A DNA stretch of 64,000 bases from Vibrio sp. D404a (GCF_030248535.1 NZ_JAHGAJ010000019.1:186001-250000); one strand, 5' to 3'; positions 34,991 through 44,712 are shown, counted from the first letter of the stretch. Made by a program: numbers and translations. Notes: generated from the letters alone by a model not told the origin.

Positions 34991-35617
34991 TTATCGATTA
35001 ATTGCAAGGTAAGAGCCTGCTGCGATCATAATTCCACCAGCGCTTTGGTTAAGTCTTTTATGAGCACGCGGCGTTTTCAACAAGGTCACCATACGACCTG
35101 CCCCTAAGGCTATCAGCATTAAGCCCGCCATCAAAGCCACTGCGGCTAGCACAGACACTAATACGATATCTTGTGAGCGTAGAACTGTGAGGTCGATGAA
35201 AGTCGGTAAAAATGAGATATAAAATAGAATGACTTTCGGGTTAGAGGCTGAGATCAAAAAGCCTTGTGCGAAACTCGCCAATGCGGATTTTTGACTCTGC
35301 TTAGCCACTTGTTCAGCCGAACCCTGTACTTCAGGAAGACTTTTAAACATTTTATAGCCAAGGTATATCAAATAAGCAGCGCCGACATAGCGAATGACTT
35401 CAAACGCGATTGACCAGTTCTCTGCAACCGTCGCAAGACCAAAACAAGCCAGCACAAGATAGATGAGGTCGCTGCATGTCATCCCTAGAGACAGAGTGAT
35501 GCATTGTCGCCACCCATCAACCATACCACGCGCCAAGATAGCGAATACACCCGGGCCCGGTGTGATACTGAATATAAACATGGCTATAAAAAATGTGACC
35601 GCGCTTTCGAATGACAT
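34991..35617 (-). CDS. LysE/RhtB-family amino acid exporter
   Basis: 208 residues with six membrane helices and the signature FIFSITPGPGVFAILARG near the N-terminus, GYKMF, and SNPKVILFYISFLPTF. The family exports amino acids or homoserine lactone-like compounds. ATG 35617 (MSFESAV) has GGAGG eight bases upstream and fits the family start; an upstream ATG adds 10 residues. The exported substrate is not known. Confidence 0.9.
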   Translation of the reverse strand: MSFESAVTFFIAMFIFSITPGPGVFAILARGMVDGWRQCITLSLGMTCSDLIYLVLACFGLATVAENWSIAFEVIRYVGAAYLIYLGYKMFKSLPEVQGSAEQVAKQSQKSALASFAQGFLISASNPKVILFYISFLPTFIDLTVLRSQDIVLVSVLAAVALMAGLMLIALGAGRMVTLLKTPRAHKRLNQSAGGIMIAAGSYLAINR

Positions 35618-35732
35618 TACTTTTCCTCCCTCACTCATCCGCACCAAGAATTCGAACGTAACACGGAGTTTACTTCCGAGTAAAGATCACCGTTGGTGCG
35701 AATGTTTGAGCTTTCAACCAACCCTACTTCGT

Positions 35733-36494
35733 TTACATCTCACAGAGATCTAAGATCCTCGCTCGCATGGCTTGATTGATACGGAAATGAGTATTCAGAA
35801 ACGACAGCTGCGCCGTTGTAGACTCAGGCGTTCGCTCATACCCTTGGGTGAATGATGGCAGTAAGCGAGCAAATTCAGGGAAACGGACCTCTAATCTTCT
35901 ATCCGACATAAACTGATCGGCTAATTCAGGTGACGGCGTTTCGATGCGCTCTGCTAGCTCAATTAAACGATCAAGCGCGAACGATTGTACAAATCGCATT
36001 CCAGATAGCTTTTCACCTCGTTTATATCGGCACATTCCTACATATAGGTTGGTCAAGGCTTCACCTATGATCCATTCCAAGTCACTGTTTTGGTTTGCTT
36101 GATGCGGTTTTGGTATACAAGATTGAGAATTGAAATCTGCTTGCTGCCAAACGATTCGCCCTTCTGCGAACGGGATTCCCGTTAATTCTTGTGGCTCAAA
36201 AACGGCAAACTCACAGAACACACCATCCTTGTATAACACTTTGTATCCATCGACGGTGTTTCTCACGGCATAATCAATCTGATTGATGTCTGACAGCCAA
36301 TTTAGGTTGTCTAGAAAATCCTGCTTATACCCCTCCTGTACGATGGCAAAGAAGTCTAGGTCAGAATACTCGTCCAGCTTTCCCAACTCCAAGCCAACAG
36401 AGCCAAGTCCTAACAGCGCATATGCCTTACCCGTTCTTTCTAATGACGCTCCAATCTCGTTTAGGCGCTCCAGTAATAATGTTGGTCTATCCAT
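35733..36494 (-). CDS. Nucleotidyltransferase-domain protein
   Basis: 253 residues. The N-terminal part has a nucleotidyltransferase motif, GLGSVGLELG followed by YSDLDFFAIV, with the DxD metal pair, and a later acidic residue in VFCEFAVF; the C-terminal half is helical. Aminoglycoside and lincosamide nucleotidyltransferases share this build, but no resistance function can be claimed. ATG 36494 has GAGAG upstream. It is monocistronic. Confidence 0.75.
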   Translation of the reverse strand: MDRPTLLLERLNEIGASLERTGKAYALLGLGSVGLELGKLDEYSDLDFFAIVQEGYKQDFLDNLNWLSDINQIDYAVRNTVDGYKVLYKDGVFCEFAVFEPQELTGIPFAEGRIVWQQADFNSQSCIPKPHQANQNSDLEWIIGEALTNLYVGMCRYKRGEKLSGMRFVQSFALDRLIELAERIETPSPELADQFMSDRRLEVRFPEFARLLPSFTQGYERTPESTTAQLSFLNTHFRINQAMRARILDLCEM

Positions 36495-36654
36495 AATTTG
36501 TCTCTCGCTTGTTGAGTGACATCAACCTAACGAAAATGCAGTTATTGAATAAGCCAATTTTATAAATTTCGCGTATGGGATAACCGTTTGTATGGGAAAA
36601 CTTGTCCAAGTTACTGTACGGATTGAGGAAATTGAGTGGGAAGGCTTAGATATA

Positions 36655-36693
36655 GAAACAAAAAACGCGTCACTACCTGTGGCAATAACGCGC
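36655..36693 (-). terminator. Possible terminator downstream of the pilin gene
   Basis: On the minus strand GCGCGT and ACGCGT (36688-36693 and 36665-36670) can pair, followed by TTTTTTG. It is about 100 bases after the pilin stop. Confidence 0.5.
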
Positions 36694-36790
36694 TTGTCTA
36701 TTGATTGGCTTGTCTATCGAATGATAGGTGGTCACCGTTGAGATTTGAATGCTAGCGGTTGAGTGTTTTCCTAACGCTAGAATTTTTTCG

Positions 36791-37351
36791 CTAGCAGTCG
36801 TCGTTCACAACACGAACTGTACATTCGCAACCTTCTGCTGGACATTCACTGCCATTCACTCGACCAAATGAGTCATAAATAACGTAGCAACCAGAAGGAA
36901 GGTCTGCATCCAAAATGTTGCTACTATCAAGCTGAGCTTGCGTAAAAGAATGTTTATAACCAACCACCGTATGTCGATTACCAAACTCGGACGTTAAGCT
37001 ATCGTCATCAGACAGGGTTAAGAAATCCACCATGTTCAACTTATCGCCTGATTCCCCCTCGCTCTCTGGGCATAGCGTTCCCCAGTCGACTTCCACACTA
37101 CCGATACCAAAATCGATCACGTAGTTACTCTGATCATTCGGATTTGATGCACTTGGGTCTAAGCCTTCAATTATGGCTTTTGATACGACTTGTGCATTCA
37201 CACTCTCCATTGCGCTTGCGACGCCGTCTAAAACAGCCTCGCGTGCTGATTCTTGAATCCCTAAAAACCTTGGTGCTGCTGTTACAGCGAGGATGCCAAG
37301 TATAATAATGACAACGACCAGCTCTATGAGCGTAAATCCATTTTTCTTCAT
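36791..37351 (-). CDS. Orphan type IV prepilin-like protein
   Basis: 186 residues: a short basic leader MKKNG, prepilin peptidase site G|FTLIELVVVIIILGILAV (Glu5 of the mature protein) and a helical spine, then a globular domain. The C-terminus is cysteine-rich (two Cys in CECTVRV, further Cys in SECPAEG and the last residue), suggesting disulfides. It resembles MSHA-type or general-secretion minor pilins, but no assembly genes lie near, so it must use a system encoded elsewhere. RBS GGGA precedes ATG 37351. Confidence 0.85.
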   Translation of the reverse strand: MKKNGFTLIELVVVIIILGILAVTAAPRFLGIQESAREAVLDGVASAMESVNAQVVSKAIIEGLDPSASNPNDQSNYVIDFGIGSVEVDWGTLCPESEGESGDKLNMVDFLTLSDDDSLTSEFGNRHTVVGYKHSFTQAQLDSSNILDADLPSGCYVIYDSFGRVNGSECPAEGCECTVRVVNDDC

Positions 37352-37522
37352 ATCATCCCTACCAATAAACGCTATTCCAATTCACTATCTGAATAGGTGT
37401 AAAGAAACTATACACTCTCAACCTTGAGTTAAACATCCTTCCTCGATAGCAATTTGACCGCTGTCTTACTCTGGAGTGACTTACCGCGCAGGAATTAACC
37501 GCCTTTCATCCCACATTGCACA

Positions 37523-38428
37523 CTATGGCGTGTTTCGAAACTCCCTTGGACTAAGTCCAGTTTTCGCTTTAAACAGCTTGGAGAAATGTTGTGGATACTC
37601 AAATCCTAACTCATAAGCGATTTGGGTGATGCTGTGTTCTGTCTCTTTCATTAACGTCTTCGCACGTTCAATCACAAACAGATGAATGTGCTCTAACGCG
37701 TTTTTGCCTGTCTCTTTCTTTAACAGATCGCTTAAATAATACGGCGAAAGCCCAAGCTCTTTGCCACAATATTGAACGGTCGGAACACCCAATTCAAACG
37801 GCTTATCCTCTTGATAATAGTCTACGAGTAAGCGACTTAAACGATGAATGTGGTCATGATTCAGATCAGAACGAACTATGAACTGACGATCATAAAAACG
37901 ATTACAGTATTTCAGCAGTAATTCGATATTCGAGCAGATTAATGACTGAGTGTGCTTGTCGATACTCGCTTCTGTTTCATTGCCGATATTGAGGGTAATG
38001 TCTGTCACCATCGCGCGTTCACGTTCAGACAGATGCAGAGCTTCATTACTCTCGTACTCAAAGAAAGTGTAGTCGAGCATTTTTCCGTAGAGATCGGATT
38101 TCGCTATCAATTGTGGGTGAAACGCCAAAGTCCAACCTATCGAATCTTCTACATGCTCACTAGGCTCTATGCTCACTTCTTGCCCCGGAGCGAAGAATGT
38201 CATAGTACCTGTGTCGAAATCATAGGTTGTCTGCCCATAACCGATACTACAGTGAGCGCCGTCTTTCAGAGAGATAAAGTACAAATCAAATCCGAGAGTA
38301 AGATGCTCGTTGAACTCGTGGGTTACCTTGGTTTGATCAATCAGTGTCACTAAAGGGTGCGTCGGTTTCGGCAAGCCTAAAAACTGATGTAGTTCAGAGA
38401 TAGTATTTATCTGCACTTTCTTCGTCAT
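37523..38428 (-). CDS. AraC-family transcriptional regulator
   Basis: 301 residues: an N-terminal cupin-like sensing domain (about 20-150), and a C-terminal double helix-turn-helix with KELGLSPYYLSDLLKKETGK and ITQIAYELGFEYPQHFSKLF plus KTGLSPREFR. I used ATG 38428 since GGAGA lies seven bases upstream; ATG 38434 is two codons earlier. It lies next to and in line with the lipoprotein hydrolase gene (38 bases apart), which it might control or be co-transcribed with. Confidence 0.9.
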   Translation of the reverse strand: MTKKVQINTISELHQFLGLPKPTHPLVTLIDQTKVTHEFNEHLTLGFDLYFISLKDGAHCSIGYGQTTYDFDTGTMTFFAPGQEVSIEPSEHVEDSIGWTLAFHPQLIAKSDLYGKMLDYTFFEYESNEALHLSERERAMVTDITLNIGNETEASIDKHTQSLICSNIELLLKYCNRFYDRQFIVRSDLNHDHIHRLSRLLVDYYQEDKPFELGVPTVQYCGKELGLSPYYLSDLLKKETGKNALEHIHLFVIERAKTLMKETEHSITQIAYELGFEYPQHFSKLFKAKTGLSPREFRNTP

Positions 38429-38466
38429 AATCATTCTCCAACCGCTCTAATCAAACACTGCAAACC

Positions 38467-39627
38467 TTATTGAACGACGGCTTTCATCGTGGACTCTAAT
38501 TCCGAATAGTATGGGTTCCACGTTAAACGCGCATGGATGCGGCCTTTTTCAGTATAACCCCAAGCAGAGAACCATGTTGATTCGCCGTTTTCGCACGCTT
38601 CTGTATTGGCACTTCGTAAACTGTTCTCACAGATGATCTTCTCACCGTGTTGACCATAGTAACTATTTTCTGGTGCGAAGAGTGGGCTCATGTGCGAAGC
38701 GGTACTGATTTTAAGGTCATCACGATGCATTGAATAGACTTGTGTGTTGGTTGTCTCATCAAATTGGCTACCCTCGCCATACCAAACTAACTGGCTGTTT
38801 GGGTGGGTAAAATGATTTTCAAAATAGTCACGGAGCGCTTCAGCGTCGATAACACTGTCAGCCTCTGCCGTCACTAACAGAGTTGGAATATCTAACTTAC
38901 GACCAGCCACTTTGTCTCGAAACACCTTGGCACTCTCTGAATAAGCCAATGCACTGTTAATCGGGGCTGAGCTGTATTTGGCAAAGTTGGTCTCTTCCGC
39001 TGTCCAACCGTCTGTAAACATTGCGACTAAAGGTGTGAGTCGCTCTAAAAACGGCGTCACAGTTTGAAAGCCCGGAGAGAATAGCATCAAGCCATCAATG
39101 CCACTGTTATCCAGCGCATGAATCGCAACTAAGTTACCGCCTGTCGAGAATCCGCCTAGCCATACTTGGTCGTGGTCCTGCTTGAGTAGATTCGCATAGT
39201 GGTCAATAAGCGTTTGCCAATCTTGGTAGTTAACAAGGCTCATGTGTTGTGGGTTGCTTCCGTGACCCGGTAACAATACCACTTGTACGTAAAAGCCTTG
39301 TTCAGCCAGAGAGTTAGAGATGTCACTAAAACTGAATGGCGAATCCCCTAGCCCATGAGCGAGCAAAATGGCTTTATCTGAGTTTGGATCGCCTTTGCTG
39401 TAAGGCGCGTTCATTGCCAACTCTTTTTGATGGTCTTCGGTGATAAAGGCGCGGTTTTCTTCTAACCAGTCCGTTGCGGTTTCAACATACTGGTCAAACG
39501 ATGGCTGGATGTAGTTGTAGTACTCTGCAGAAGTATGTAGAGGTTGGCGCTGTTCCGCGACATTCGAACACCCCATTAACGCCAGTGTAGCTAGAGAAAT
39601 AACAAGTAATGGCTTAACGATCTTCAT
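38467..39627 (-). CDS. Alpha/beta-hydrolase lipoprotein
   Basis: 386 residues: lipoprotein signal (LALMGC), then an alpha/beta hydrolase with AILLAHGLGDSPFSFS (oxyanion hole), GFSTGG nucleophile elbow, and late acid and base residues in the C-terminal half. Family members include monoglyceride lipases and thioesterases; the substrate is unknown. ATG 39627 follows GAGGG and begins the signal peptide; ATG 39648 would add seven residues. It is immediately upstream of the AraC gene. Confidence 0.85.
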   Translation of the reverse strand: MKIVKPLLVISLATLALMGCSNVAEQRQPLHTSAEYYNYIQPSFDQYVETATDWLEENRAFITEDHQKELAMNAPYSKGDPNSDKAILLAHGLGDSPFSFSDISNSLAEQGFYVQVVLLPGHGSNPQHMSLVNYQDWQTLIDHYANLLKQDHDQVWLGGFSTGGNLVAIHALDNSGIDGLMLFSPGFQTVTPFLERLTPLVAMFTDGWTAEETNFAKYSSAPINSALAYSESAKVFRDKVAGRKLDIPTLLVTAEADSVIDAEALRDYFENHFTHPNSQLVWYGEGSQFDETTNTQVYSMHRDDLKISTASHMSPLFAPENSYYGQHGEKIICENSLRSANTEACENGESTWFSAWGYTEKGRIHARLTWNPYYSELESTMKAVVQ

Positions 39628-39648
39628 GGGGCCCTCAACATCTTTCAT

Positions 39649-40077
39649 TTTTGGCAGCAGATACGTGCTGCGGGTTCAATAAGTAGATGTCTATTTTAAA
39701 GATTCCCGCAGTTCGTGACTTATACAATTCTCAAAACCCGTTTTGTTATATCAACTTAAGCCACCAATTTAAGCTATTGATTAATTGTAACTTATTACAA
39801 GAATCAGCGTTTAAACCGAAATCCTAAAAATGTATAAGTCGGGATTTGGGCACTGTGTAATGATTAAAGCGCGCTATCTCTATATGAGTGCAACAACCGT
39901 ACAAAGACGTGGAAGGAAGGATTAGGACTAACCTAGGGTGTAAGCTAAGAAGGTAGTCGAGCTATTCATGTATTTGAGATTAAAAGGCTCACGCTCTAGA
40001 GAAAAGCGTGAGCCAACATAGGGCAAGTCAGAGCTCGCCTATGATTAGTAACCGTGGCTATTCAATCAAGCGTGTTT
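39649..40077. other. Intergenic region with terminator-like hairpin
   Basis: About 430 bases with no gene. GGCTCACGCT (39986-39995) pairs with AGCGTGAGCC (40005-40014), followed on the minus strand by TTTTAATC; it probably ends the deacylase transcript. The remainder holds the promoter area of the lipoprotein gene; I see no clear operator. Confidence 0.6.
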
Positions 40078-41073
40078 CTACTTAATCAAACGCACGACTA
40101 ATGAGCCGGGTGCTCGCAGTGTCTCAAGGTTGTGGCTCAACACAGTGCCAGATTCAGGTGCAGTGTAACGCAGTAATTCGTTACCCAACGCGTCGTATTG
40201 GATTGCCAGTAGATCGCCCTGAGCTACCTTCTGCATTAATGATACCTGTGGCTCTACAAAGCCGCCTTGCTGTGCTTTTACGCTGATGATCTTGTCGCCT
40301 TCTAACGCAGGGATCATCGTTTCAATCTCACCCTCAATCACGCTCTCAGCTTTTAAGATGTTCATTACGCCTTGAGTCGCACGTTCCACCAGCTCACGTT
40401 CAAAGTAACGGCCCGAACCAACTTCAACCGTAATGCTAGGTACGCCATGAGTGTTCCACGCGGTCTCTAATACGCCTTTTTCACCCGGATCATTTAGGAT
40501 CACGTCGGCATTCATTAAGGTTGCCATCTGCTTCGCCTTCTCGATTCGACAATCTGCAAATATGTAGAGCGGATAGCAAGTGCCCGTGGTTTGCGTGTGA
40601 AGGTCAATCGCGATGTCTGCGTTTGGCAATAGTAGATGATTCCACAAAGTGCCCAAATAACGCTCAACTTCGTTTCCTGCAACATTACCCGGGAAGAATC
40701 GGTTCAGGTTGGATGGTGATGTATCTGGATCAACAGGGAAAAAGTTACGGCTGTGATTCAGAATACCACTCATATTGATTGTCGGCACAATTGTCACGCA
40801 ACCAGCAATATCTTGGTCAACAAGACGTTGAGCAACTTTCATCGCTGTCATAATGCCGTTTTGCTCGTCACCATGAACACCTGCGGTGATCACAACCTTT
40901 TTACCTGTACTCTTCCCTTTAAAAACGCGAACAGGCAAATGCTGCCACTGACCAATTGCGTTGGTCGCCACAGCAAAGTTCAAGCTATGATCGCCAACAG
41001 GCAATGCATCGACATTAAGTGAGTGAAGATATTCCAAAGTCTGAGCTTGAGTATGTGTCGTCATTTCTGACAT
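40078..41073 (-). CDS. M14-type deacylase (succinylglutamate desuccinylase/aspartoacylase family)
   Basis: 331 residues of a zinc-dependent deacylase: the metal motif GVHGDEQNG (His and Glu), DLHTQTTG with the second His ligand, and Glu in ITVEVGSG as the catalytic acid. It is followed by a C-terminal beta domain. Such enzymes release an acyl group from an N-acyl amino acid or related amide. ATG 41073 (MSEMTTH) follows GGA by six bases; ATG 41085 is in frame. It is downstream of the YfcC carrier gene, so an uptake-then-deacylation pathway is likely. Confidence 0.85.
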   Translation of the reverse strand: MSEMTTHTQAQTLEYLHSLNVDALPVGDHSLNFAVATNAIGQWQHLPVRVFKGKSTGKKVVITAGVHGDEQNGIMTAMKVAQRLVDQDIAGCVTIVPTINMSGILNHSRNFFPVDPDTSPSNLNRFFPGNVAGNEVERYLGTLWNHLLLPNADIAIDLHTQTTGTCYPLYIFADCRIEKAKQMATLMNADVILNDPGEKGVLETAWNTHGVPSITVEVGSGRYFERELVERATQGVMNILKAESVIEGEIETMIPALEGDKIISVKAQQGGFVEPQVSLMQKVAQGDLLAIQYDALGNELLRYTAPESGTVLSHNLETLRAPGSLVVRLIK

Positions 41074-41101
41074 ATCGAATTCCATAATAGTGATAAAACA
41101 A

Positions 41102-41127
41102 CAAAGGCGAGTCTCAGCTCGCCTTTG
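41102..41127 (-). terminator. Hairpin between YfcC and deacylase genes
   Basis: CAAAGGCGAG (41102-41111) pairs with CTCGCCTTTG (41118-41127); on the minus strand TTGTTTT follows. It lies between two co-directional genes and just upstream of the deacylase start, so it may reduce or attenuate the downstream gene. Confidence 0.65.
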
Positions 41128-41184
41128 GTCGTAGTGTAATATAAGTCGTTAAGTGAATTCGGGATCGCGAATTACTTTTCCTGA

Positions 41185-42714
41185 TTAAGCAAAGCCCATT
41201 AGGTGTGCTGCAATCACAACCACACTTGCTAGTACAAACAGCAAGCCAATAAAGCGGCCACAGAACTTAACCCATACACCCCAATCAATGCGACATACGC
41301 CTAGCGTTGCCATCAGTGATGCCGATGTCGGTACAATGATGTTTGTGAAGCCGTCACCCAACTGGAATGCCAATACCGCTACTTGACGTGTTACACCTGC
41401 AATATCAGCCAGCGGCGATAAAAGAGGCATGGTCAGTGCCGCTTGGCCTGAGCCTGACGTCACAAAGAAGTTAAATACAGATTGGAAGACAAACATTAGC
41501 CAAGCTGCCATTACATCTGGTAAGCCGCTAATGAATGAACCTGCGCTGTTTAGAATCGAGTTTAATACGCTCGCTTCGCTACCAGAGCCGCCACCAAGGA
41601 TCAGAAGTACACCTTTCGCACAACCAACAAGTAGCGCTGGTGCTAGCATCATTCCTGCACCCTCTTTAAACGCGTCAGCGGCGTCATTAAGCGTCATGCC
41701 ATTGAGACGGAAAATCGCGCCAATGATTGCAACAATGAAGCCCATGGTGAAGAACTGAGAAGCGATCTCTGGAATGTACCATGCGTGAGCAACTACACCG
41801 TAGATAACCCAAGCCGTTGTACCAATTACCGTCAGCATGACCAATGAGTCTGCAAATGACCATTTCGCTACAACTTGATCGTCAGCTTCTTGCTTACGGA
41901 AATGTTTATCTGTCGCGTAAGTAAATGAGGATTCTGGGTTAGCCTTAATGCGTGTCGCGTAAAGCATTGTGAAACCAATACCAATCACGGTGAAACATGC
42001 CCACATCACCATACGGAAAGTCATACCAGAAAGAACTGGGATGCCCGCAATACCTTGTGCGATCGCTACAGAGAATGGGTTCATCCAAGACGTTGCAAAA
42101 CCAATCTGTGTCGCGACATACGTCACCATTACCGTTGTAATACTGTCGTAGCCAAGGCGAACCATGAGTGGCGCGATGATAATGGCGAAGGCCACTGCCT
42201 CTTCACCCATCCCAAATACGGCACCACCTAACGAGAACAGTAGGAACAACACTGGAATAAACAGTGCTTCGCTGCCTTTGGTTTTGTTGATCAGGTGAAG
42301 AATACCGTTATCGATAGTACCTGTACGAATCACGACGCCGAATGAACCACCGATGATCAGTATGAACATGATAACGCCAATCGCACTGCCCCATTTCGAA
42401 CCTGACACCAAGCCCTCAAACGGGAAGTTCATTAGACCGATGCCACCACCAGACTCAAAGAAACCCACGGTGTTGTAAACCAACTCACCATTTTCGTCAG
42501 TCGCATAGCTGAACGATGCAGGGTCTATAACGCTGCGTGTTTTTTCAGCCCCGTCGACCATAAAGGTGACATCTTGGCTTTCAAATGTGCCCGCCGGAAT
42601 AAAGTACGTTGCTGCGGCTGCGAAGATACCAATAAGGAAAATGAGAATGAGGGTATCTGGCAATTGCCATGATTTGGATTTCTCCAAAGAAGAGATAGAA
42701 GAAGCTTGAGACAT
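41185..42714 (-). CDS. YfcC-family carrier (C4-dicarboxylate/arginine-type)
   Basis: 509 residues, about 12 membrane helices, family YfcC/DcuC-like (ion transporter superfamily): LPDTLILIFLIGIFAAAATY at the N-terminus, GGSFGVVIRTGTIDNGI, GMGEEAVAFAIII and QLGDGFTNIIVPTSASLMA. Substrates in this family include dicarboxylates and basic amino acids; the adjacent deacylase suggests an N-acylated amino acid. ATG 42714 (MSQASS); its ribosome site is weak. Confidence 0.88.
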   Translation of the reverse strand: MSQASSISSLEKSKSWQLPDTLILIFLIGIFAAAATYFIPAGTFESQDVTFMVDGAEKTRSVIDPASFSYATDENGELVYNTVGFFESGGGIGLMNFPFEGLVSGSKWGSAIGVIMFILIIGGSFGVVIRTGTIDNGILHLINKTKGSEALFIPVLFLLFSLGGAVFGMGEEAVAFAIIIAPLMVRLGYDSITTVMVTYVATQIGFATSWMNPFSVAIAQGIAGIPVLSGMTFRMVMWACFTVIGIGFTMLYATRIKANPESSFTYATDKHFRKQEADDQVVAKWSFADSLVMLTVIGTTAWVIYGVVAHAWYIPEIASQFFTMGFIVAIIGAIFRLNGMTLNDAADAFKEGAGMMLAPALLVGCAKGVLLILGGGSGSEASVLNSILNSAGSFISGLPDVMAAWLMFVFQSVFNFFVTSGSGQAALTMPLLSPLADIAGVTRQVAVLAFQLGDGFTNIIVPTSASLMATLGVCRIDWGVWVKFCGRFIGLLFVLASVVVIAAHLMGFA

Positions 42715-42990
42715 AACCAAATATTTTTATTCAAAAAAGATGCATGAATTATCAAGAAATTAATAAGTAACTTCAACCTTTGCGGCCTATTTTTACAAAT
42801 TTATATTCCATTCATTGATCGAAATCTAATTACATCACCCGTTAATGTTCATTTTATAAGCATTAACATCTATGTATACATTCATAACAAGTATCAATCC
42901 AAAAACAACATTCACCAACCACCATGCAAAGGTTTTAATTTGAACAATACTATTTAAGTACACGCATATACTCGTTAACAGGAAGCAACT

Positions 42991-43572
42991 ATGAATAAAA
43001 TGATCACATTGCTCTCACTCGGACTGATGTCAGTGAGCTTTCCACTATTTGCCGCTGGTCACTATCAAGTCAATGAAGAGCTCTCTACGGTTAACTTTGC
43101 TTCAATCAAAAAGCAGTACATTGTTGAGCCTGCGGTTATTACAGGTGTCAGCGGAAAGGTTGATGATAAAGGAATGCTGTCGATTGCGATTCCTTTAAAC
43201 CGACTCGATACAGGGGTTTCAATTCGCAACGACAGACTAAGAGCACTCTTCTTTAACGAAGATAAGTTCCCGTCAGTAAAAGTGAGTGCATCAGTGCCTG
43301 AACAACTTCTCGATGAAGGCGATATGGCAATGCAGAAGATGCTCCCTGCGACCGTGATGCTTTATGGGCAGTCTAAAGAGCTCATTTTTACGGTGAATAT
43401 CGTTAAATCAGGTGACCATTTAATGGTGTCTACCGCCAAACCGACGGTTATATCAGGTTTTGATTTTGGCATACCGCAAGAGAGCCTAAGCAGTATCTCT
43501 AACACCGTTGGCGATATTGCCATTTCACCTAGTGTACCTGTTAACTTTTCTTTGATCCTAGAGAAGAGATAG
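42991..43572 (+). CDS. YceI-family periplasmic protein
   Basis: 193 residues: signal peptide (ending PLFAAG) and the YceI lipocalin-like barrel, with YQVNEELSTVNFASIKKQYI at the start, NDRLRALFFNEDKFPSVKVS and SGFDFGIPQ. YceI proteins bind polyisoprenoids; the natural role is uncertain. RBS AGGAAG is placed well for ATG 42991. It is monocistronic. Confidence 0.9.
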   Translation: MNKMITLLSLGLMSVSFPLFAAGHYQVNEELSTVNFASIKKQYIVEPAVITGVSGKVDDKGMLSIAIPLNRLDTGVSIRNDRLRALFFNEDKFPSVKVSASVPEQLLDEGDMAMQKMLPATVMLYGQSKELIFTVNIVKSGDHLMVSTAKPTVISGFDFGIPQESLSSISNTVGDIAISPSVPVNFSLILEKR

Positions 43573-43619
43573 GGAGAGAAGAAATAAGAGTGAAACGATA
43601 AGTTTCCAAAACAACAGAA

Positions 43620-43672
43620 AGGCTCGCAGGTAAGAGCATGGTAATGAATACCAAAACCTTACCTACGAGCCT
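43620..43672. terminator. Long hairpin between convergent genes
   Basis: AGGCTCGCAGGTAAG (43620-43634) pairs with CTTACCTACGAGCCT (43658-43672) with one mismatch; the loop contains GGTA/TACC. There is no T run on either strand, so termination is less certain. Confidence 0.6.
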
Positions 43673-43720
43673 ATGATTTGTTAAACAACGACTTAGCCGT
43701 CATCGCTTTTATGCGAACAA

Positions 43721-44452
43721 CTAACGCCCACCAGCGATATCGATAAAAGTACCTGTAACGTAGGAAGCCTCATCAGACAACAACCACGCGATAGATTCTG
43801 CGACTTCAAGTGGTGTACCGCCACGTTTAAGCGGAATGTTCGGAGCCAGACGCTCGACACGTCCCGGCTCTCCACCGTCAGCGTGCATATCGGTATGAAT
43901 AAAGCCCGGTCGGACGCCATTTACACGAATACCCTGCTCTGCGAGTTCAAGAGACAAGCCTTTTGTTAAAGAGTCCATCGCGCCCTTGGACGCAGCATAA
44001 TCGATGTACTCAAACGGAGCACCAATACGAGACGCCGCAGACGATACATTGACGATAGCCCCCGGGCCATCGAATTGATTAATGAAAGCCTTGCAACACA
44101 AAAAACAGCTGCCGATGTTGGCTGCCATAACCCTGTTGAAACGATCATAATCAATGTCTGCTAAGCGAGATTGCGTGAACAATACTCCAGCGTTATTAAC
44201 GAGATGAGTCACTTGACCAAGCTGCTGATTAACCGCTGTAAACATCGCGTCCACTTCTGCTTCAACCGACGCATCCGCTTGAAATGCCATTGCACTACCA
44301 CCATTTGCGATTATTTCAGCCACAACAGATTCGGCTGCAGCGTGATCTTTACGGTAGTTAACGCATACTCGATATCCTTTGCTTGCCAATAGAATAGAAG
44401 TTGAAGCACCAATACCTCGTCCACCGCCAGTCACTATCACCACTTTCTGCAT
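43721..44452 (-). CDS. Short-chain dehydrogenase/reductase (SDR)
   Basis: 243 residues of a classical SDR: cofactor motif TGGGRGIGA (residues 8-16), NNAG, active-site Ser in VNVSSAAS, YIDYAASK (Tyr and Lys) and a C-terminal GTFIDIAGGR. It likely reduces a carbonyl with NADPH (Asn-Tyr-Arg after the second strand); the substrate is unknown. Monocistronic. Confidence 0.93.
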   Translation of the reverse strand: MQKVVIVTGGGRGIGASTSILLASKGYRVCVNYRKDHAAAESVVAEIIANGGSAMAFQADASVEAEVDAMFTAVNQQLGQVTHLVNNAGVLFTQSRLADIDYDRFNRVMAANIGSCFLCCKAFINQFDGPGAIVNVSSAASRIGAPFEYIDYAASKGAMDSLTKGLSLELAEQGIRVNGVRPGFIHTDMHADGGEPGRVERLAPNIPLKRGGTPLEVAESIAWLLSDEASYVTGTFIDIAGGR

Positions 44453-44616
44453 TGTCTTTCCTTCTCTTTATTCTTGTGAGTGCCTTATTCGACACCTAGA
44501 CGTTTTATCTCTTTTGTCTTTTATCTCTTTATTCACTGTTATCTCTTTTGACGCTATGCATTTTGATTTGTCTTTCCTAACCTGATTAGTATCGAGGCAA
44601 AGAAAGATAAATCAGG

Positions 44617-44712
44617 CTAGGAAACGCCACTCATCACCTTGTAATACACCAAGCCAAACAAGCCTGCGAACACCAAAACAGTAACCAAGATCTTTAACCA
44701 TAGAAACTTCAT
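44617..44712 (-). CDS. Possible 31-residue single-helix membrane protein
   Basis: A short frame beginning MKFLWLKILVTVLVFAG and ending VYYKVMSGVS is almost wholly a hydrophobic helix flanked by Lys residues, as in small membrane proteins. A possible AGG ribosome site is 12 bases upstream. It was too short for standard gene calling; only composition supports it. Confidence 0.4.
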   Translation of the reverse strand: MKFLWLKILVTVLVFAGLFGLVYYKVMSGVS

